A program made the translations under genes and the position numbers. Of a stretch of 64,000 nt of DNA, positions 19,498-28,925 are shown in pieces. Source of the DNA: Domibacillus epiphyticus. Its GTDB lineage: Bacteria; Bacillota; Bacilli; Bacillales; Domibacillaceae. Positions within the stretch are counted from its first letter, which is position 1; each line of letters opens with the position of its first letter. The notes beneath the pieces are model-generated. The model had not been told where the DNA came from and ran no database searches. It worked only from the letters and a program-made list of their open reading frames with translations. The stretch lies in contig NZ_MSFI01000001.1 in assembly GCF_001975785.1 (NCBI RefSeq), forward strand, positions 186,001 through 250,000. The letters are read 5' to 3'.

Positions 19498-20298
19498 ATG
19501 GAATTATTATTTATTGGCGATGTCGTCGGTTCACCTGGCCGTGATATGGTAAGTGAGTTTTTGCCAAAGTTAAAACAAAAATATCGTCCGTCTATTACGA
19601 TCGTAAACGGCGAAAACGCAGCAGGAGGAAGGGGGATCACAGAAAAAATTTATAAAGCATTTATGAATGACGGTGCCAATGTTGTGACACTTGGCAATCA
19701 CGCCTGGGATAACCGTGAAATTTTTGAATTTATAGATGGGGCCAAATGGCTTGTGCGTCCTGCCAATTTTCCTGAGGGGGTTCCAGGAACAGGCATTGCG
19801 TTTGTCCCGGCTGGAGAATTTGAAGTAGCGGTCATTAATTTGCAGGGCCGCGTATTTATGAATGATCTGGACTGTCCATTCAAAAAAGCGGATTTGCTGG
19901 TGGAAGAAGCAAGAAAACGGACGCCATTTATTTTCGTTGACTTTCATGCGGAGACGACGAGTGAAAAGCAGGCGATGGGTTGGTATTTAGATGGCCGTGT
20001 CACAGCTGTTGTCGGTACACATACACATGTCCAGACGGCGGATAACCGAGTATTGCCGGGCGGCACCGCCTATTTAACAGATGCCGGGATGACAGGACCG
20101 TATGACGGTATTCTTGGCATGGAGAAAGAAGTGATTTTGAAAAAGTTTCTTAACGCATTGCCTGCCCGCTTCGAAGTACCTAAAGAAGGACGAACGCAGC
20201 TTTCCGGATGCATCGTGCAGGCGGATCGGAAAACGGGTCTCGCGAAATCGATCCGGCGCATCTTAATAAACGAAGACCATCCTTTCACCGATTATTAA
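19498..20298 (+). CDS. ymdB: Metallophosphoesterase YmdB (cyclic-nucleotide phosphodiesterase family)
   Basis: A 266-residue dinuclear-metal phosphoesterase: MELLFIGDVVGSPGRD supplies the first Asp ligand, NGENAAGGRG and TLGNHAWDNRE the Asn/His set, and THTHVQTAD the C-terminal histidines. In B. subtilis YmdB controls biofilm/motility cell fate and nanotube formation, and acts in the same network as RNase Y. The ATG at 19498 has GAAAGAAGG upstream; the longer frame from 19441 covers the rny terminator and is rejected. Confidence 0.95.
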   Translation: MELLFIGDVVGSPGRDMVSEFLPKLKQKYRPSITIVNGENAAGGRGITEKIYKAFMNDGANVVTLGNHAWDNREIFEFIDGAKWLVRPANFPEGVPGTGIAFVPAGEFEVAVINLQGRVFMNDLDCPFKKADLLVEEARKRTPFIFVDFHAETTSEKQAMGWYLDGRVTAVVGTHTHVQTADNRVLPGGTAYLTDAGMTGPYDGILGMEKEVILKKFLNALPARFEVPKEGRTQLSGCIVQADRKTGLAKSIRRILINEDHPFTDY

Positions 20299-20365
20299 TT
20301 CATAGCCCCGTCTCATTTGAATATATATGAAAGACGAATGTAGGCTTTGGAAAGGGGATAACGGA

Positions 20366-20626
20366 ATGGATGTCTTAAAAGTTTCATCGAAATCAAATCC
20401 GAATTCTGTAGCTGGTGCACTTGCCGGTGTGATGCGAGAAAGAGGAAGCGCTGAAATTCAAGCTGTCGGTGCCGGCGCGCTTAATCAGGCAGTGAAAGCA
20501 GTCGCCATCGCCCGCGGATTCGTCGCACCGGGTGGTATTGATTTAATCTGCATCCCTGCATTCACCAGTATCTTGATCGCTGGAGAAGCCCGAACAGCAA
20601 TAAAATTAATTGTTCAATCCCGTTAA
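20366..20626 (+). CDS. spoVS: Stage V sporulation protein S
   Basis: An 86-residue Alba-like protein, MDVLKVSSKSNPNSVAGALAG at its start, nearly identical in pattern to B. subtilis SpoVS. It is needed for normal sporulation and affects septation and coat assembly, probably by nucleic-acid binding. AAAGGGGAT sits ahead of the ATG at 20366. In B. subtilis it is transcribed by sigma-H; I find no convincing sigma-H promoter in the 67-base gap. A terminator follows. Confidence 0.96.
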   Translation: MDVLKVSSKSNPNSVAGALAGVMRERGSAEIQAVGAGALNQAVKAVAIARGFVAPGGIDLICIPAFTSILIAGEARTAIKLIVQSR

Positions 20627-20627
20627 A

Positions 20628-20658
20628 AATTTCGGTCATCCGACCGGAATTTTTTTTT
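20628..20658 (+). terminator. Intrinsic terminator after spoVS
   Basis: AATTTCGGTC pairs with GACCGGAATT across a four-base loop, followed by eight or more Ts. Confidence 0.88.
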
Positions 20659-20671
20659 GTGAAAATTCCTT

Positions 20672-20770
20672 TTGATTTTTCCAGGTAAAAGGAGTAAACT
20701 ATGAATATTATTTTTAATCCGATTAAGTTAGTAAGTTTTATCATAAGTAATTACGTATTCTTATCATAAG
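20672..20770 (+). promoter_or_regulatory. korA promoter and twin TTATCATAAG elements
   Basis: TTGATT (20672) and TAAACT (20695) are 17 bp apart. Downstream, TTATCATAAG occurs twice, at 20738-20747 and 20761-20770, 23 bp apart (about two helix turns). Each holds the near-palindrome TTAT-C-ATAA. They look like a pair of operator sites for an unknown regulator of korAB. Confidence 0.5.
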
Positions 20771-20858
20771 GTATTCGTATAGTGATTTCTCTACATAAAT
20801 GATAAACTATAAAAAGTAAATAAAAATGATGGGTACGAATAAAGGAGTGTAACACAAA

Positions 20859-22601
20859 ATGGCAGAACAGCTTTCTTGGAAAGTGGGAGGACAGCAAGGG
20901 GAAGGTATTGAAAGTACAGGGGAAATTTTCTCAATGGCGTTAAACCGCCTCGGATATTATCTATACGGCTACCGTCACTTTTCATCCCGTATTAAAGGCG
21001 GACATACGAACAACAAAATTCGTGTTAGTACACGAAAAGTAAGTGCTGTAGCAGATGACCTTGATATTCTCGTAGCATTTGATCAGGAAACGATTGACGT
21101 CAACTATCATGAACTTCACAAAGACGGCATTATTATCGCTGATACAAAATTTAACCCGGTGAAGCCGGAAGATACAGATGCGGCATTTTATGCTGTGCCA
21201 TTTACGGACATCGCGACAGAACTTGGTACGTCACTAATGAAAAACATGGTGGCGGTTGGAGCGACTTGCGCGATTATTAACCTTGATGTGTCTGTTTTCC
21301 AAGGGGTCGTAGAGGAAATTTTCGGCCGCAAAGGAGAAACTGTTGTACAAAAGAATATGGAAGCGATTCAACAAGGCTATGACTATATGAAAGAAAACAT
21401 GGCAAGCGGGAATAGCGCACTAGAATTGCCTCCTGCAGACGGGAACAAGCGTATGTTCATGATCGGAAACGATGCGATTGCCCTAGGTGCTCTCGCAGCG
21501 GGCGTACGATTAATGGCTGCATACCCGATTACACCTGCGTCTGAAATTATGGAATACTTAATTAAAAAATTACCGAAAGTCGGCGGTACAGTTATTCAAA
21601 CAGAAGATGAAATTGCGGCCGTAACAATGGCAATCGGTGCCAACTATGGCGGTATACGCTCGTTTACTGCTTCAGCAGGACCGGGACTATCTCTTATGAT
21701 GGAAGCGATCGGTCTTTCCGGAATGACAGAAACACCGCTTGTTATAGTAGATACACAGCGCGGAGGTCCATCTACCGGTCTTCCGACAAAGCAAGAGCAG
21801 TCTGACTTAATGGCGATGATTTATGGTACTCATGGCGAGATTCCGAAAGTAGTCATTGCGCCAGGGACAGCAGAAGAAGGCTTCTATGATACAATTGAAG
21901 CATTTAACATTGCAGAGGAATATCAAGTGCCGGTAATTGTTCTATCCGACTTGCAGCTGTCACTCGGTAAACATACAGTAGATCCGCTTGACTATAGTAA
22001 AATCAACATCCGCCGCGGAAAACTTGTAAAAGAAGGAATCCCGGAAGCGGAAAACAAAGCGTACTTTAAACGTTATGAAGTAACAGAAGACGGCGTATCG
22101 CCGCGGGTTATTCCGGGAGTCGCAAACGGCATTCACCACGTCACAGGCGTTGAACATGACGAAACCGGGAAACCGTCTGAATCACCGGCAAACCGAAAAG
22201 CACAAATGGACAAGCGTATGCGAAAGCTTGACAATCTTCATGCTGTGTTCCCTGAACCGGTTTACAAAAATGCAAAACATGATGACGCGGACTTGCTTCT
22301 CATCGGTTTTAACTCCACAGGCGGCGTCATTGAAGAAGCGATGGAGCGTTTAGAAGCAGACGGATTGAAAGTGAATCATGCACGTGTCCGACTTGTTCAT
22401 CCGTTCCCGACAGACGAAATATTACCTTTAATTGAATCAGCGAAAAACGTGGCAGTAGTTGAAAACAACGCGACAGGTCAACTCGCAAGTATTGTAAAAA
22501 TGAATGCAGGTTATCCGCAAAAAATTAAAAGCATTTTGAAATATGACGGCAATCCATTCCAGCCGCATCATATTGTCAACAGCAGTAAGGAGTTGATTTA
22601 A
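20859..22601 (+). CDS. korA: 2-oxoacid:ferredoxin oxidoreductase subunit alpha (gamma-alpha fusion)
   Basis: A 580-residue subunit of a 2-oxoglutarate/2-oxoacid:ferredoxin oxidoreductase. Residues about 1-190 form the gamma domain (GGQQGEGIESTGEIF). From about 200 the alpha pyrimidine-binding domain begins (AAYPITPASEIMEYL), followed by the transketolase C-terminal-like part. With KorB it decarboxylates 2-oxoacids to acyl-CoA and reduces ferredoxin. This fused arrangement is standard for the two-subunit KorAB class. AAAGGAGTG precedes ATG 20859. B. subtilis has tdh-kbl in this region instead. Confidence 0.93.
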   Translation: MAEQLSWKVGGQQGEGIESTGEIFSMALNRLGYYLYGYRHFSSRIKGGHTNNKIRVSTRKVSAVADDLDILVAFDQETIDVNYHELHKDGIIIADTKFNPVKPEDTDAAFYAVPFTDIATELGTSLMKNMVAVGATCAIINLDVSVFQGVVEEIFGRKGETVVQKNMEAIQQGYDYMKENMASGNSALELPPADGNKRMFMIGNDAIALGALAAGVRLMAAYPITPASEIMEYLIKKLPKVGGTVIQTEDEIAAVTMAIGANYGGIRSFTASAGPGLSLMMEAIGLSGMTETPLVIVDTQRGGPSTGLPTKQEQSDLMAMIYGTHGEIPKVVIAPGTAEEGFYDTIEAFNIAEEYQVPVIVLSDLQLSLGKHTVDPLDYSKINIRRGKLVKEGIPEAENKAYFKRYEVTEDGVSPRVIPGVANGIHHVTGVEHDETGKPSESPANRKAQMDKRMRKLDNLHAVFPEPVYKNAKHDDADLLLIGFNSTGGVIEEAMERLEADGLKVNHARVRLVHPFPTDEILPLIESAKNVAVVENNATGQLASIVKMNAGYPQKIKSILKYDGNPFQPHHIVNSSKELI

Positions 22602-22603
22602 TA

Positions 22604-23470
22604 ATGGCGACATTTAAAGAATTCCGTAACAATGTAAAACCAAACTGGTGCCCTGGCTGTGGTGACTTCTCGGTGCAGGCAGCCATTCAGCGCGCCGCAG
22701 CGAACGTTGGTTTAACACCTGAAAAATTAGCCGTTATCTCCGGTATTGGCTGTTCCGGCCGTATTTCGGGCTATATTAACTCATACGGCCTTCACGGCAT
22801 TCATGGCCGCGCTCTTCCTATTGCGCAAGGTGTAAAAATGGCGAACAAAGACTTAACCGTTATTGCATCAGGTGGTGACGGCGACGGTTTTGCGATCGGT
22901 ATGGGACACACGATTCATGCCATGCGCCGTAACATCGACTTGACATACATTGTGATGGATAACCAAATTTACGGATTAACGAAAGGGCAGACGTCTCCAC
23001 GCTCAGCAGCTGGATTCCAGACAAAATCCACGCCGCTTGGCTCAATCGAGCAGACGTTATCGCCAATGCAGCTAGCCGTAACAACTGGCGCAACATTTGT
23101 CGCTCAAAGTTTCTCAACGGATTTGAAAGATTTAACGGCGATCATTGAAGCAGGTATTAATCATAAAGGTTTTTCATTAATTAACGTTTTCAGCCCATGT
23201 GTGACTTACAATAAAGTAAACACATACGACTGGTTTAAAGAAAACTTAACAAAGCTTGCAGACATTGAAGGCTATGATCCATCAAGCCGTGAAATCGCCA
23301 TGAATACATTAATGAAGCACGACGATTTAGTCACAGGCATCATTTATCAAGATAAAGAGCGCCCGTCATACCAGGAGTTAGTAAAAGGTTATTCTGAAAC
23401 TCCACTGTCTGAGGCAGAACTCAATCTGGACGAAGCAGCGTTTGATCAGCTTGTAAAAGAGTTTATGTAA
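22604..23470 (+). CDS. korB: 2-oxoacid:ferredoxin oxidoreductase subunit beta
   Basis: A 288-residue thiamine-diphosphate subunit. It has CPGCGDFSVQ at residue 18 and the TPP motif GGDGDGFAIGMGH...MDNQIYGLTKGQTSP near 90-130. Two bases separate it from korA, so the pair is one operon. No separate ferredoxin-like delta subunit gene is present, which fits the two-subunit class. A strong terminator follows. Confidence 0.94.
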   Translation: MATFKEFRNNVKPNWCPGCGDFSVQAAIQRAAANVGLTPEKLAVISGIGCSGRISGYINSYGLHGIHGRALPIAQGVKMANKDLTVIASGGDGDGFAIGMGHTIHAMRRNIDLTYIVMDNQIYGLTKGQTSPRSAAGFQTKSTPLGSIEQTLSPMQLAVTTGATFVAQSFSTDLKDLTAIIEAGINHKGFSLINVFSPCVTYNKVNTYDWFKENLTKLADIEGYDPSSREIAMNTLMKHDDLVTGIIYQDKERPSYQELVKGYSETPLSEAELNLDEAAFDQLVKEFM

Positions 23471-23476
23471 GATGTT

Positions 23477-23510
23477 GACGCAGAGATTTCAAATCTCTGT
23501 GTCTTTTTTT
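23477..23510 (+). terminator. Intrinsic terminator after korB
   Basis: GACGCAGAGATTT pairs with AATCTCTGTGTC across a two-base loop and is followed by eight Ts. Confidence 0.9.
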
Positions 23511-23519
23511 TCTGTTTGC

Positions 23520-23548
23520 TTGAGCCGTTTCTTTTTCCGGTATATACT
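23520..23548 (+). promoter_or_regulatory. Sigma-A promoter of miaB
   Basis: TTGAGC at 23520 and TATACT at 23543 are 17 bp apart, 48 bp before the miaB start. Confidence 0.65.
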
Positions 23549-23595
23549 TAATGAATGTGCACGATAGTTTTGATAGATCGGAAAGGGGATTCACA

Positions 23596-25134
23596 ATGAA
23601 CGAAGAACAAAGAAGAGACGGTGAACAGGCAGTTAATCCATCGGACAAAAAATCCGCTAAGGACTACAGCCAGTATTTTGAAACCGTCTATACACCTCCG
23701 TCATTAAAAGACGCGAAAAAGCGCGGAAAAGAAGAAGTCGCGTACCATCATGACTTTAAAATTGATGAACGTTTTAAGGAAATGGGCAATGGGCGCAGTT
23801 TTTACATTCGCACGTATGGATGCCAGATGAATGCACATGACACGGAAGTCATGGCGGGGATTTTTATGGCACTTGGCTATAATGCGGTTGAAACACCGGA
23901 AGAAGCAGATGTTATTTTGCTAAACACATGCGCAATCCGTGAAAATGCCGAAAATAAAGTGTTTGGCGAAATCGGCTTTTTAAAGCATTTAAAACGGGAC
24001 AATCCTAATTTGCTGCTCGGTGTTTGCGGCTGTATGTCACAAGAGGAGTCCGTCGTAAACAAAATATTAAAATCATACCCACACGTCGATATGATTTTTG
24101 GTACACATAACATTCACCGTTTGCCTGAAATTTTAAACGAAGCGTACCTTTCAAAAGAAATGGTCGTGGAAGTATGGTCCAAAGAAGGCGACGTGATTGA
24201 AAACCTCCCGAAAGTACGCAAGGGCAATATTAAAGCATGGGTAAATATCATGTATGGCTGTGACAAGTTTTGCACGTACTGCATCGTCCCGTATACGCGT
24301 GGAAAAGAGCGGAGCCGCCGGCCGGAAGAAATTATACAGGAAGTGCGGCAGCTGGCAGCTCAAGGCTACCAGGAAGTCATGCTTCTCGGTCAAAATGTCA
24401 ATGCGTACGGGAAGGACTTTTCAGATATGGAATACCGTCTCGGTGATTTAATGGATGAAATCCGTCAAATCGGGATTCCGCGTGTTCGTTTCACAACGAG
24501 CCATCCGCGTGATTTCGATGATCACTTAATTGAAGTCCTCGCAAAGGGCGGCAACTTAATGGATCACATTCATTTACCGGTACAGAGCGGCTCAACGGAT
24601 GTGCTGAAAATAATGGCGCGCAAATATACCCGTGAACAATTTTTAGAGCTTGTCAGAAAAATTAAAACGGCGATGCCAGATGTTGCATTAACGACGGATA
24701 TTATCGTCGGCTATCCAAATGAAACGGAAGAACAGTTTGAAGAAACGATGTCACTGTACCGAGAAGTCGGCTTTGAGATGGCATATACGTATATTTATTC
24801 ACCGCGCGAAGGAACACCAGCTGCGAAAATGAACGATAACGTGCCGATGGATGTGAAAAAAGATCGTCTGCAGCGGTTGAATGCACTTGTCAATGAACTA
24901 TCTGCCGAATCAATGAAGCGTTATAAGGGCCAGATCGTGGATGTGCTCATTGAAGGGGAAAGCAAGAAAAACCCTGATGTTCTGGCAGGCTACACATCGA
25001 AAAACAAGCTTGTGAACGTGAAAGCGCCGAAATCCGCAATCGGAAAAATTATTCCGGTAAAAATCATCGAAACGAAATCATGGTCGATGGACGGAGAAGC
25101 GGTAGAAACACAAACTATGGCCGGGGTGAACTAA
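23596..25134 (+). CDS. miaB: tRNA-2-methylthio-N6-dimethylallyladenosine synthase
   Basis: A 512-residue radical-SAM methylthiotransferase acting on position A37 of tRNAs already isopentenylated by MiaA (encoded at 35690). The N-terminal domain has the three cysteines of the auxiliary cluster ([27 protein letters not shown]). The radical-SAM CxxxCxxC is in [17 protein letters not shown], and a C-terminal TRAM domain follows. ATG at 23596 follows GGAAAGGGGATT. ymcA follows one base after the stop. Confidence 0.97.
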   Translation: MNEEQRRDGEQAVNPSDKKSAKDYSQYFETVYTPPSLKDAKKRGKEEVAYHHDFKIDERFKEMGNGRSFYIRTYGCQMNAHDTEVMAGIFMALGYNAVETPEEADVILLNTCAIRENAENKVFGEIGFLKHLKRDNPNLLLGVCGCMSQEESVVNKILKSYPHVDMIFGTHNIHRLPEILNEAYLSKEMVVEVWSKEGDVIENLPKVRKGNIKAWVNIMYGCDKFCTYCIVPYTRGKERSRRPEEIIQEVRQLAAQGYQEVMLLGQNVNAYGKDFSDMEYRLGDLMDEIRQIGIPRVRFTTSHPRDFDDHLIEVLAKGGNLMDHIHLPVQSGSTDVLKIMARKYTREQFLELVRKIKTAMPDVALTTDIIVGYPNETEEQFEETMSLYREVGFEMAYTYIYSPREGTPAAKMNDNVPMDVKKDRLQRLNALVNELSAESMKRYKGQIVDVLIEGESKKNPDVLAGYTSKNKLVNVKAPKSAIGKIIPVKIIETKSWSMDGEAVETQTMAGVN

Positions 25135-25135
25135 A

Positions 25136-25570
25136 ATGGAAAAAACAATCTACACAAAAGATGATATTATTGCAAAAGCAAAAGAAATTGCAGATATGAT
25201 TTCCGCGACGGAAGAAGTAGAATTTTTCAAGCAGGCAGAAGCAAAAATTCATGAAAACCAGAAAATCCGTGAAAAAATGGCCGGTTTAAAAAGCTTGCAA
25301 AAACAAGCGGTCAACTTTCAGCATTACGGGAAAGAGTCGGCGCTTAAAATGGTGGAAGAAAAAATCGAAAAAATTGAGACAGAACTTGATGAAATGCCAA
25401 TCGTGCAGCAATTCAAGCAGTCACAGACCGATGTAAACGAAATTTTGCAAATGGTCGCCACAGCGATTTCAAATAAAGTTACTGACAACATTATTGAAAC
25501 AACAGGCGGTGATTTGCTGAGAGGCGAAACCGGCGCACAAGTTCAAAACAGCACACCAGGCAGCTGCTAA
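25136..25570 (+). CDS. ymcA: RicA/YmcA biofilm and RNA-maturation factor
   Basis: A 144-residue alpha-helical protein of the YmcA/YlbF family (MEKTIYTKDDIIAKAKEIADMI). With YlbF and YaaT it forms the Ric complex, which affects sporulation, competence and biofilm development and cooperates with RNase Y in mRNA processing; rny lies 6 kb upstream. One base separates it from miaB and its ribosome binding site lies within the miaB 3' end. Confidence 0.93.
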   Translation: MEKTIYTKDDIIAKAKEIADMISATEEVEFFKQAEAKIHENQKIREKMAGLKSLQKQAVNFQHYGKESALKMVEEKIEKIETELDEMPIVQQFKQSQTDVNEILQMVATAISNKVTDNIIETTGGDLLRGETGAQVQNSTPGSC

Positions 25571-25579
25571 TTATTTTTT

Positions 25580-25611
25580 CTCCCGTTACGTTCATCGTGG
25601 CGGGATTTTTT
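25580..25611 (+). terminator. Intrinsic terminator after ymcA
   Basis: TCCCG...CGGGA encloses an inner ACG/CGT pairing and is followed by TTTTTTG. Confidence 0.7.
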
Positions 25612-25679
25612 GAGCCTTCACACGTGGGAATTAGGGTTCGTCTATCGAAATGATGTATCGTCTGAATAAATTTATGGGC

Positions 25680-25707
25680 ACACCACTCACACACGCTGCA
25701 TACAATA
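25680..25707 (+). promoter_or_regulatory. Sporulation promoter of cotE (sigma-K-like)
   Basis: CATACAATA at 25699-25707 fits the sigma-K -10 (CATAnnnTA), with an AC-containing -35 at 25680-25684. The overlapping CATACAAT also fits a sigma-E -10, but I see no sigma-E -35. Dual sigma-E/sigma-K control is known for cotE. Confidence 0.6.
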
Positions 25708-25738
25708 CAGAGACTAACAAAGGGGAGGGACATACAGC

Positions 25739-26239
25739 TTGAGCCAATTCCGCGAAATCATCACGAAGTCCGTCGTCGCCAAAGGCCGGAAGTATACACA
25801 GACACACCACACTATATTGCCGCCGAATAAGCCGTCTGGTATTCTTGGCTGCTGGATTATTAACCACGAATACAAAGCGAAAAAAGCTGGAGATAAAACA
25901 GAAGTATTCGGCTCATATGAAATAAATGTCTGGTATTCATTCCATGATCATACGAAAACAGCGGTCGTAACGGAAAAAGTGGAGTACAAGGATAACATTA
26001 GACTTTCGTATCGTGATGATGACAGCCAGGGCGATGACGATGTATGGGTGAAAGTCCTTCAGCAGCCAAACTGCCAGGAAGCAGTAATCAGTGATTGTGG
26101 AACAAAAATTAATGTGCAGGCGGAGCGTGAGTTGTCCGTTGAAGTGACGGGAGAAACGAAAATATGCGTGACAGTCAATCCGTATGAAGACGAGTGGGAC
26201 ATTGAGCGGGAAACCGCGGAAGAACACGACTCCAAATAA
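25739..26239 (+). CDS. cotE: Outer spore coat morphogenetic protein CotE
   Basis: A 166-residue protein directing assembly of the outer spore coat in the mother cell. The N-terminus ([21 protein letters not shown]) and the core [23 protein letters not shown] follow B. subtilis CotE. The C-terminal acidic tail is short here ([18 protein letters not shown]) compared with about 181 residues in B. subtilis. The start is TTG at 25739 with AGGGGAGGGA upstream. miaB-ymcA-cotE order is conserved. Confidence 0.95.
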   Translation: MSQFREIITKSVVAKGRKYTQTHHTILPPNKPSGILGCWIINHEYKAKKAGDKTEVFGSYEINVWYSFHDHTKTAVVTEKVEYKDNIRLSYRDDDSQGDDDVWVKVLQQPNCQEAVISDCGTKINVQAERELSVEVTGETKICVTVNPYEDEWDIERETAEEHDSK

Positions 26240-26245
26240 AAACAC

Positions 26246-26278
26246 CGCGGGAAACAGACTGTTTTCCCGCCTTTTTTC
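26246..26278 (+). terminator. Intrinsic terminator after cotE
   Basis: GCGGGAAAC pairs with GTTTTCCCGC (one bulged base) and is followed by TTTTTT. An extended -10 (TGCTATACT, 26283-26291) for mutS begins directly after it. Confidence 0.85.
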
Positions 26279-26323
26279 TGTGTGCTATACTAGCATAAGA
26301 AGACTGACAGAGAGGAATTAAAC

Positions 26324-28888
26324 ATGGCACAATATACTCCAATGATTCAGCAATATTTGCGTGTAAAGGCAGACTATGAAGATGCCTTTTTATTTTTTCG
26401 TCTAGGCGATTTTTATGAAATGTTTTTTGACGATGCGTTAAAGGCAAGTCAAATTCTTGAAATAACATTAACATCACGCGACGGAGGAAGCGAAGACCGT
26501 ATTCCGATGTGCGGTGTACCGTTTCATTCGGCGAAAGGGTACATAGAAAGACTGATTGCTGCGGGCCATAAAGTGGCGATTTGTGAGCAGCGGGAAGACC
26601 CGAAACAAGCTAAGGGCGTCATTAAACGCGAAGTGGTTCAGGTGATCACGCCGGGGACGATGATGGAAGGTGCCGGCATTCAGGAAAAAGAGAATCATTA
26701 TCTTGCGTCATTTGAGATATCCGGTAATGAATATGCGGTTGCTGCAGCAGATTTGACGACTGGCGAATGCCGCTCAGCCGTTTTTCAATCCTTCGACAGT
26801 GCACTTCATGAACTAGCGTCATTCGGCGTAAAAGAAGTGATTACAAACGGTAAATGGACGCTGGAAGAAACAAAGCAAATAAACGGCCGGCTTGGGGCGG
26901 TTGTTTCCATTGAAGAGCAGGAGAGTGAAATTGAATTTGAACCGCTCATAAAAGAGCTAACCCATTCATTAGTGAGAAGAGCAGCTGCCCGTCTCTATCA
27001 TTATCTTCACCGTACACAAAAAAGAAACCTCGATCATTTACAGCCGGCGGAGCAGTATGAAATCCGCGATTACATGAATATTGATTATTTTTCAAAGCGG
27101 AATCTGGAACTAACGGAAACGATTCGTTCCAAAGGGCGAAAAGGATCACTTTTATGGCTGCTCGATGAAACAAAAACCGCTATGGGCGGGCGGCTGTTAA
27201 AACAATGGATTGACCGGCCGCTTATTAATGAACCGGATATAAACAGGCGCCTCGAAATTGTTGAAACGTTGATCGGTTCCTATTTCGAACGGGAAGAACT
27301 GCGTGAACAATTAAAAGAAGTCTATGACCTTGAACGGCTTGCAGGGCGTGTTGCCTTCGGGAATGTGAATGCGCGTGACCTCGTCCAGCTGAAAAAATCG
27401 ATCGGTCAAATACCGGCGTTAACGGAAGTATTAAAGAAAATTAGCGGAAAAGAAGTCAATCAGTTAGCGGATAAACTTGATCCGTGTACCGAACTCTATG
27501 ACGTTCTTGACCGGGCGCTTATCAATGAACCGCCCATTTCGGTGAAGGAAGGCGGAATGATCCGGGACGGGTTCCATGAGCGGCTTGATGACTATCGTGA
27601 TGCTGCCCGCAACGGGAAGCAGTGGATTGCAGCGCTTGAAAAAGAGGAGCGGGAAAAAACAGGCATTAAATCGCTGAAAATCGGCTACAATCGTATTTTT
27701 GGCTATTACATTGAAGTGACGAAAGCAAATCTTGGACTGCTTGAGGAAGGGCGATATGAAAGGAAGCAGACACTCGCAAACTGCGAGAGGTTTGTCACGC
27801 CGGAATTAAAAGAAAAAGAGGCGCTCATTTTGGAAGCGAATGAAAAAATGATCGATCTCGAATATGAACTTTTCTCGCAGCTTCGTGGAAATGTGAAAGA
27901 GTTCATTCCGCGTCTTCAAGAGCTAGCGCGGAAAGTTAGTGAAATTGATGTCCTGCAATGCTTTGCGGCGGTCAGTGAATCCCGCCGGTTCGTTCGTCCA
28001 AAATTTTCAAAAGACCGGACCATGATCATTGAGGAAGGACGCCACCCGGTTGTTGAAAAAGTATTGGACGCACAGCTTTTTGTACCGAATAACTGTCTAA
28101 TGGGGCCAGAGCGGGACATGCTGCTGATAACAGGCCCGAATATGTCCGGAAAGAGCACATTTATGAGGCAGACGGCTCTAATTTCGGTTCTTGCGCAAAT
28201 AGGCTGCTACGTACCAGCATCGAAAGCCGTTCTTCCAATATTTGATCAAATTTTCACCCGCATTGGAGCCGCCGATGATTTAGTTTCCGGCCAGAGCACA
28301 TTTATGGTTGAGATGTTAGAGGCAAAACATGCGATCATGAATGCAACTGACCGCTCGCTTATTTTATTTGATGAAATAGGACGCGGAACTTCCACATACG
28401 ATGGAATGGCGCTCGCGCAAGCCATGATCGAATACATTCATACAAACATAAAAGCAAAAACATTATTCTCTACCCACTATCATGAATTGACCGTATTGGA
28501 TCAAACGCTTGAACATTTACAAAATGTCCACGTAACGGCTGCAGAACAAAACGGGAAAGTGGTCTTTTTGCATAAAGTAAAAGATGGTGCCGCAGATAAA
28601 AGTTACGGGATACACGTCGCACAGCTGGCTGGACTGCCGGCTGATCTCATTACCCGGGCGGATGAACTGCTGCATTCCTTCGAAAACAAAGAGGAAAAAC
28701 CACTCGTAGTAAACGAAGGCCAGCTTTCGTTTTTTGACGAATCCGTGCCGGTGAAAGAGCCTGCACCGAAAGAGGATAAATCACTCATTTCAACATTATT
28801 AAGCTACGATATTATGGAAATGACGCCGATGGAAGCGATGAATACATTATATGCGCTGCAAAAATCAGCGAAGAAAACCGGAAATTGA
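26324..28888 (+). CDS. mutS: DNA mismatch repair protein MutS
   Basis: An 854-residue mismatch-recognition ATPase. The N-terminal mismatch-binding motif [11 protein letters not shown] lies near residue 28 (the Phe-x-Glu wedge). The lever and clamp region fills the middle, and the C-terminal ATPase has Walker [10 protein letters not shown] and Walker [17 protein letters not shown]. The start ATG at 26324 has AGAGAGGAA upstream. mutL follows 37 bases downstream in the same operon. Confidence 0.98.
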   Translation: MAQYTPMIQQYLRVKADYEDAFLFFRLGDFYEMFFDDALKASQILEITLTSRDGGSEDRIPMCGVPFHSAKGYIERLIAAGHKVAICEQREDPKQAKGVIKREVVQVITPGTMMEGAGIQEKENHYLASFEISGNEYAVAAADLTTGECRSAVFQSFDSALHELASFGVKEVITNGKWTLEETKQINGRLGAVVSIEEQESEIEFEPLIKELTHSLVRRAAARLYHYLHRTQKRNLDHLQPAEQYEIRDYMNIDYFSKRNLELTETIRSKGRKGSLLWLLDETKTAMGGRLLKQWIDRPLINEPDINRRLEIVETLIGSYFEREELREQLKEVYDLERLAGRVAFGNVNARDLVQLKKSIGQIPALTEVLKKISGKEVNQLADKLDPCTELYDVLDRALINEPPISVKEGGMIRDGFHERLDDYRDAARNGKQWIAALEKEEREKTGIKSLKIGYNRIFGYYIEVTKANLGLLEEGRYERKQTLANCERFVTPELKEKEALILEANEKMIDLEYELFSQLRGNVKEFIPRLQELARKVSEIDVLQCFAAVSESRRFVRPKFSKDRTMIIEEGRHPVVEKVLDAQLFVPNNCLMGPERDMLLITGPNMSGKSTFMRQTALISVLAQIGCYVPASKAVLPIFDQIFTRIGAADDLVSGQSTFMVEMLEAKHAIMNATDRSLILFDEIGRGTSTYDGMALAQAMIEYIHTNIKAKTLFSTHYHELTVLDQTLEHLQNVHVTAAEQNGKVVFLHKVKDGAADKSYGIHVAQLAGLPADLITRADELLHSFENKEEKPLVVNEGQLSFFDESVPVKEPAPKEDKSLISTLLSYDIMEMTPMEAMNTLYALQKSAKKTGN

Positions 28889-28925
28889 ATTAGGACTACA
28901 TGGAGTAACAAAGAGAGGTGATACA

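Noticed and set aside
20701-20769. A 22-codon ORF with a very good AAAAGGAG site upstream of korA
   Set aside because: Its ribosome binding site overlaps the -10 of the likely korA promoter, so that transcript would begin after it. It also contains the twin TTATCATAAG elements, which explain the sequence better.
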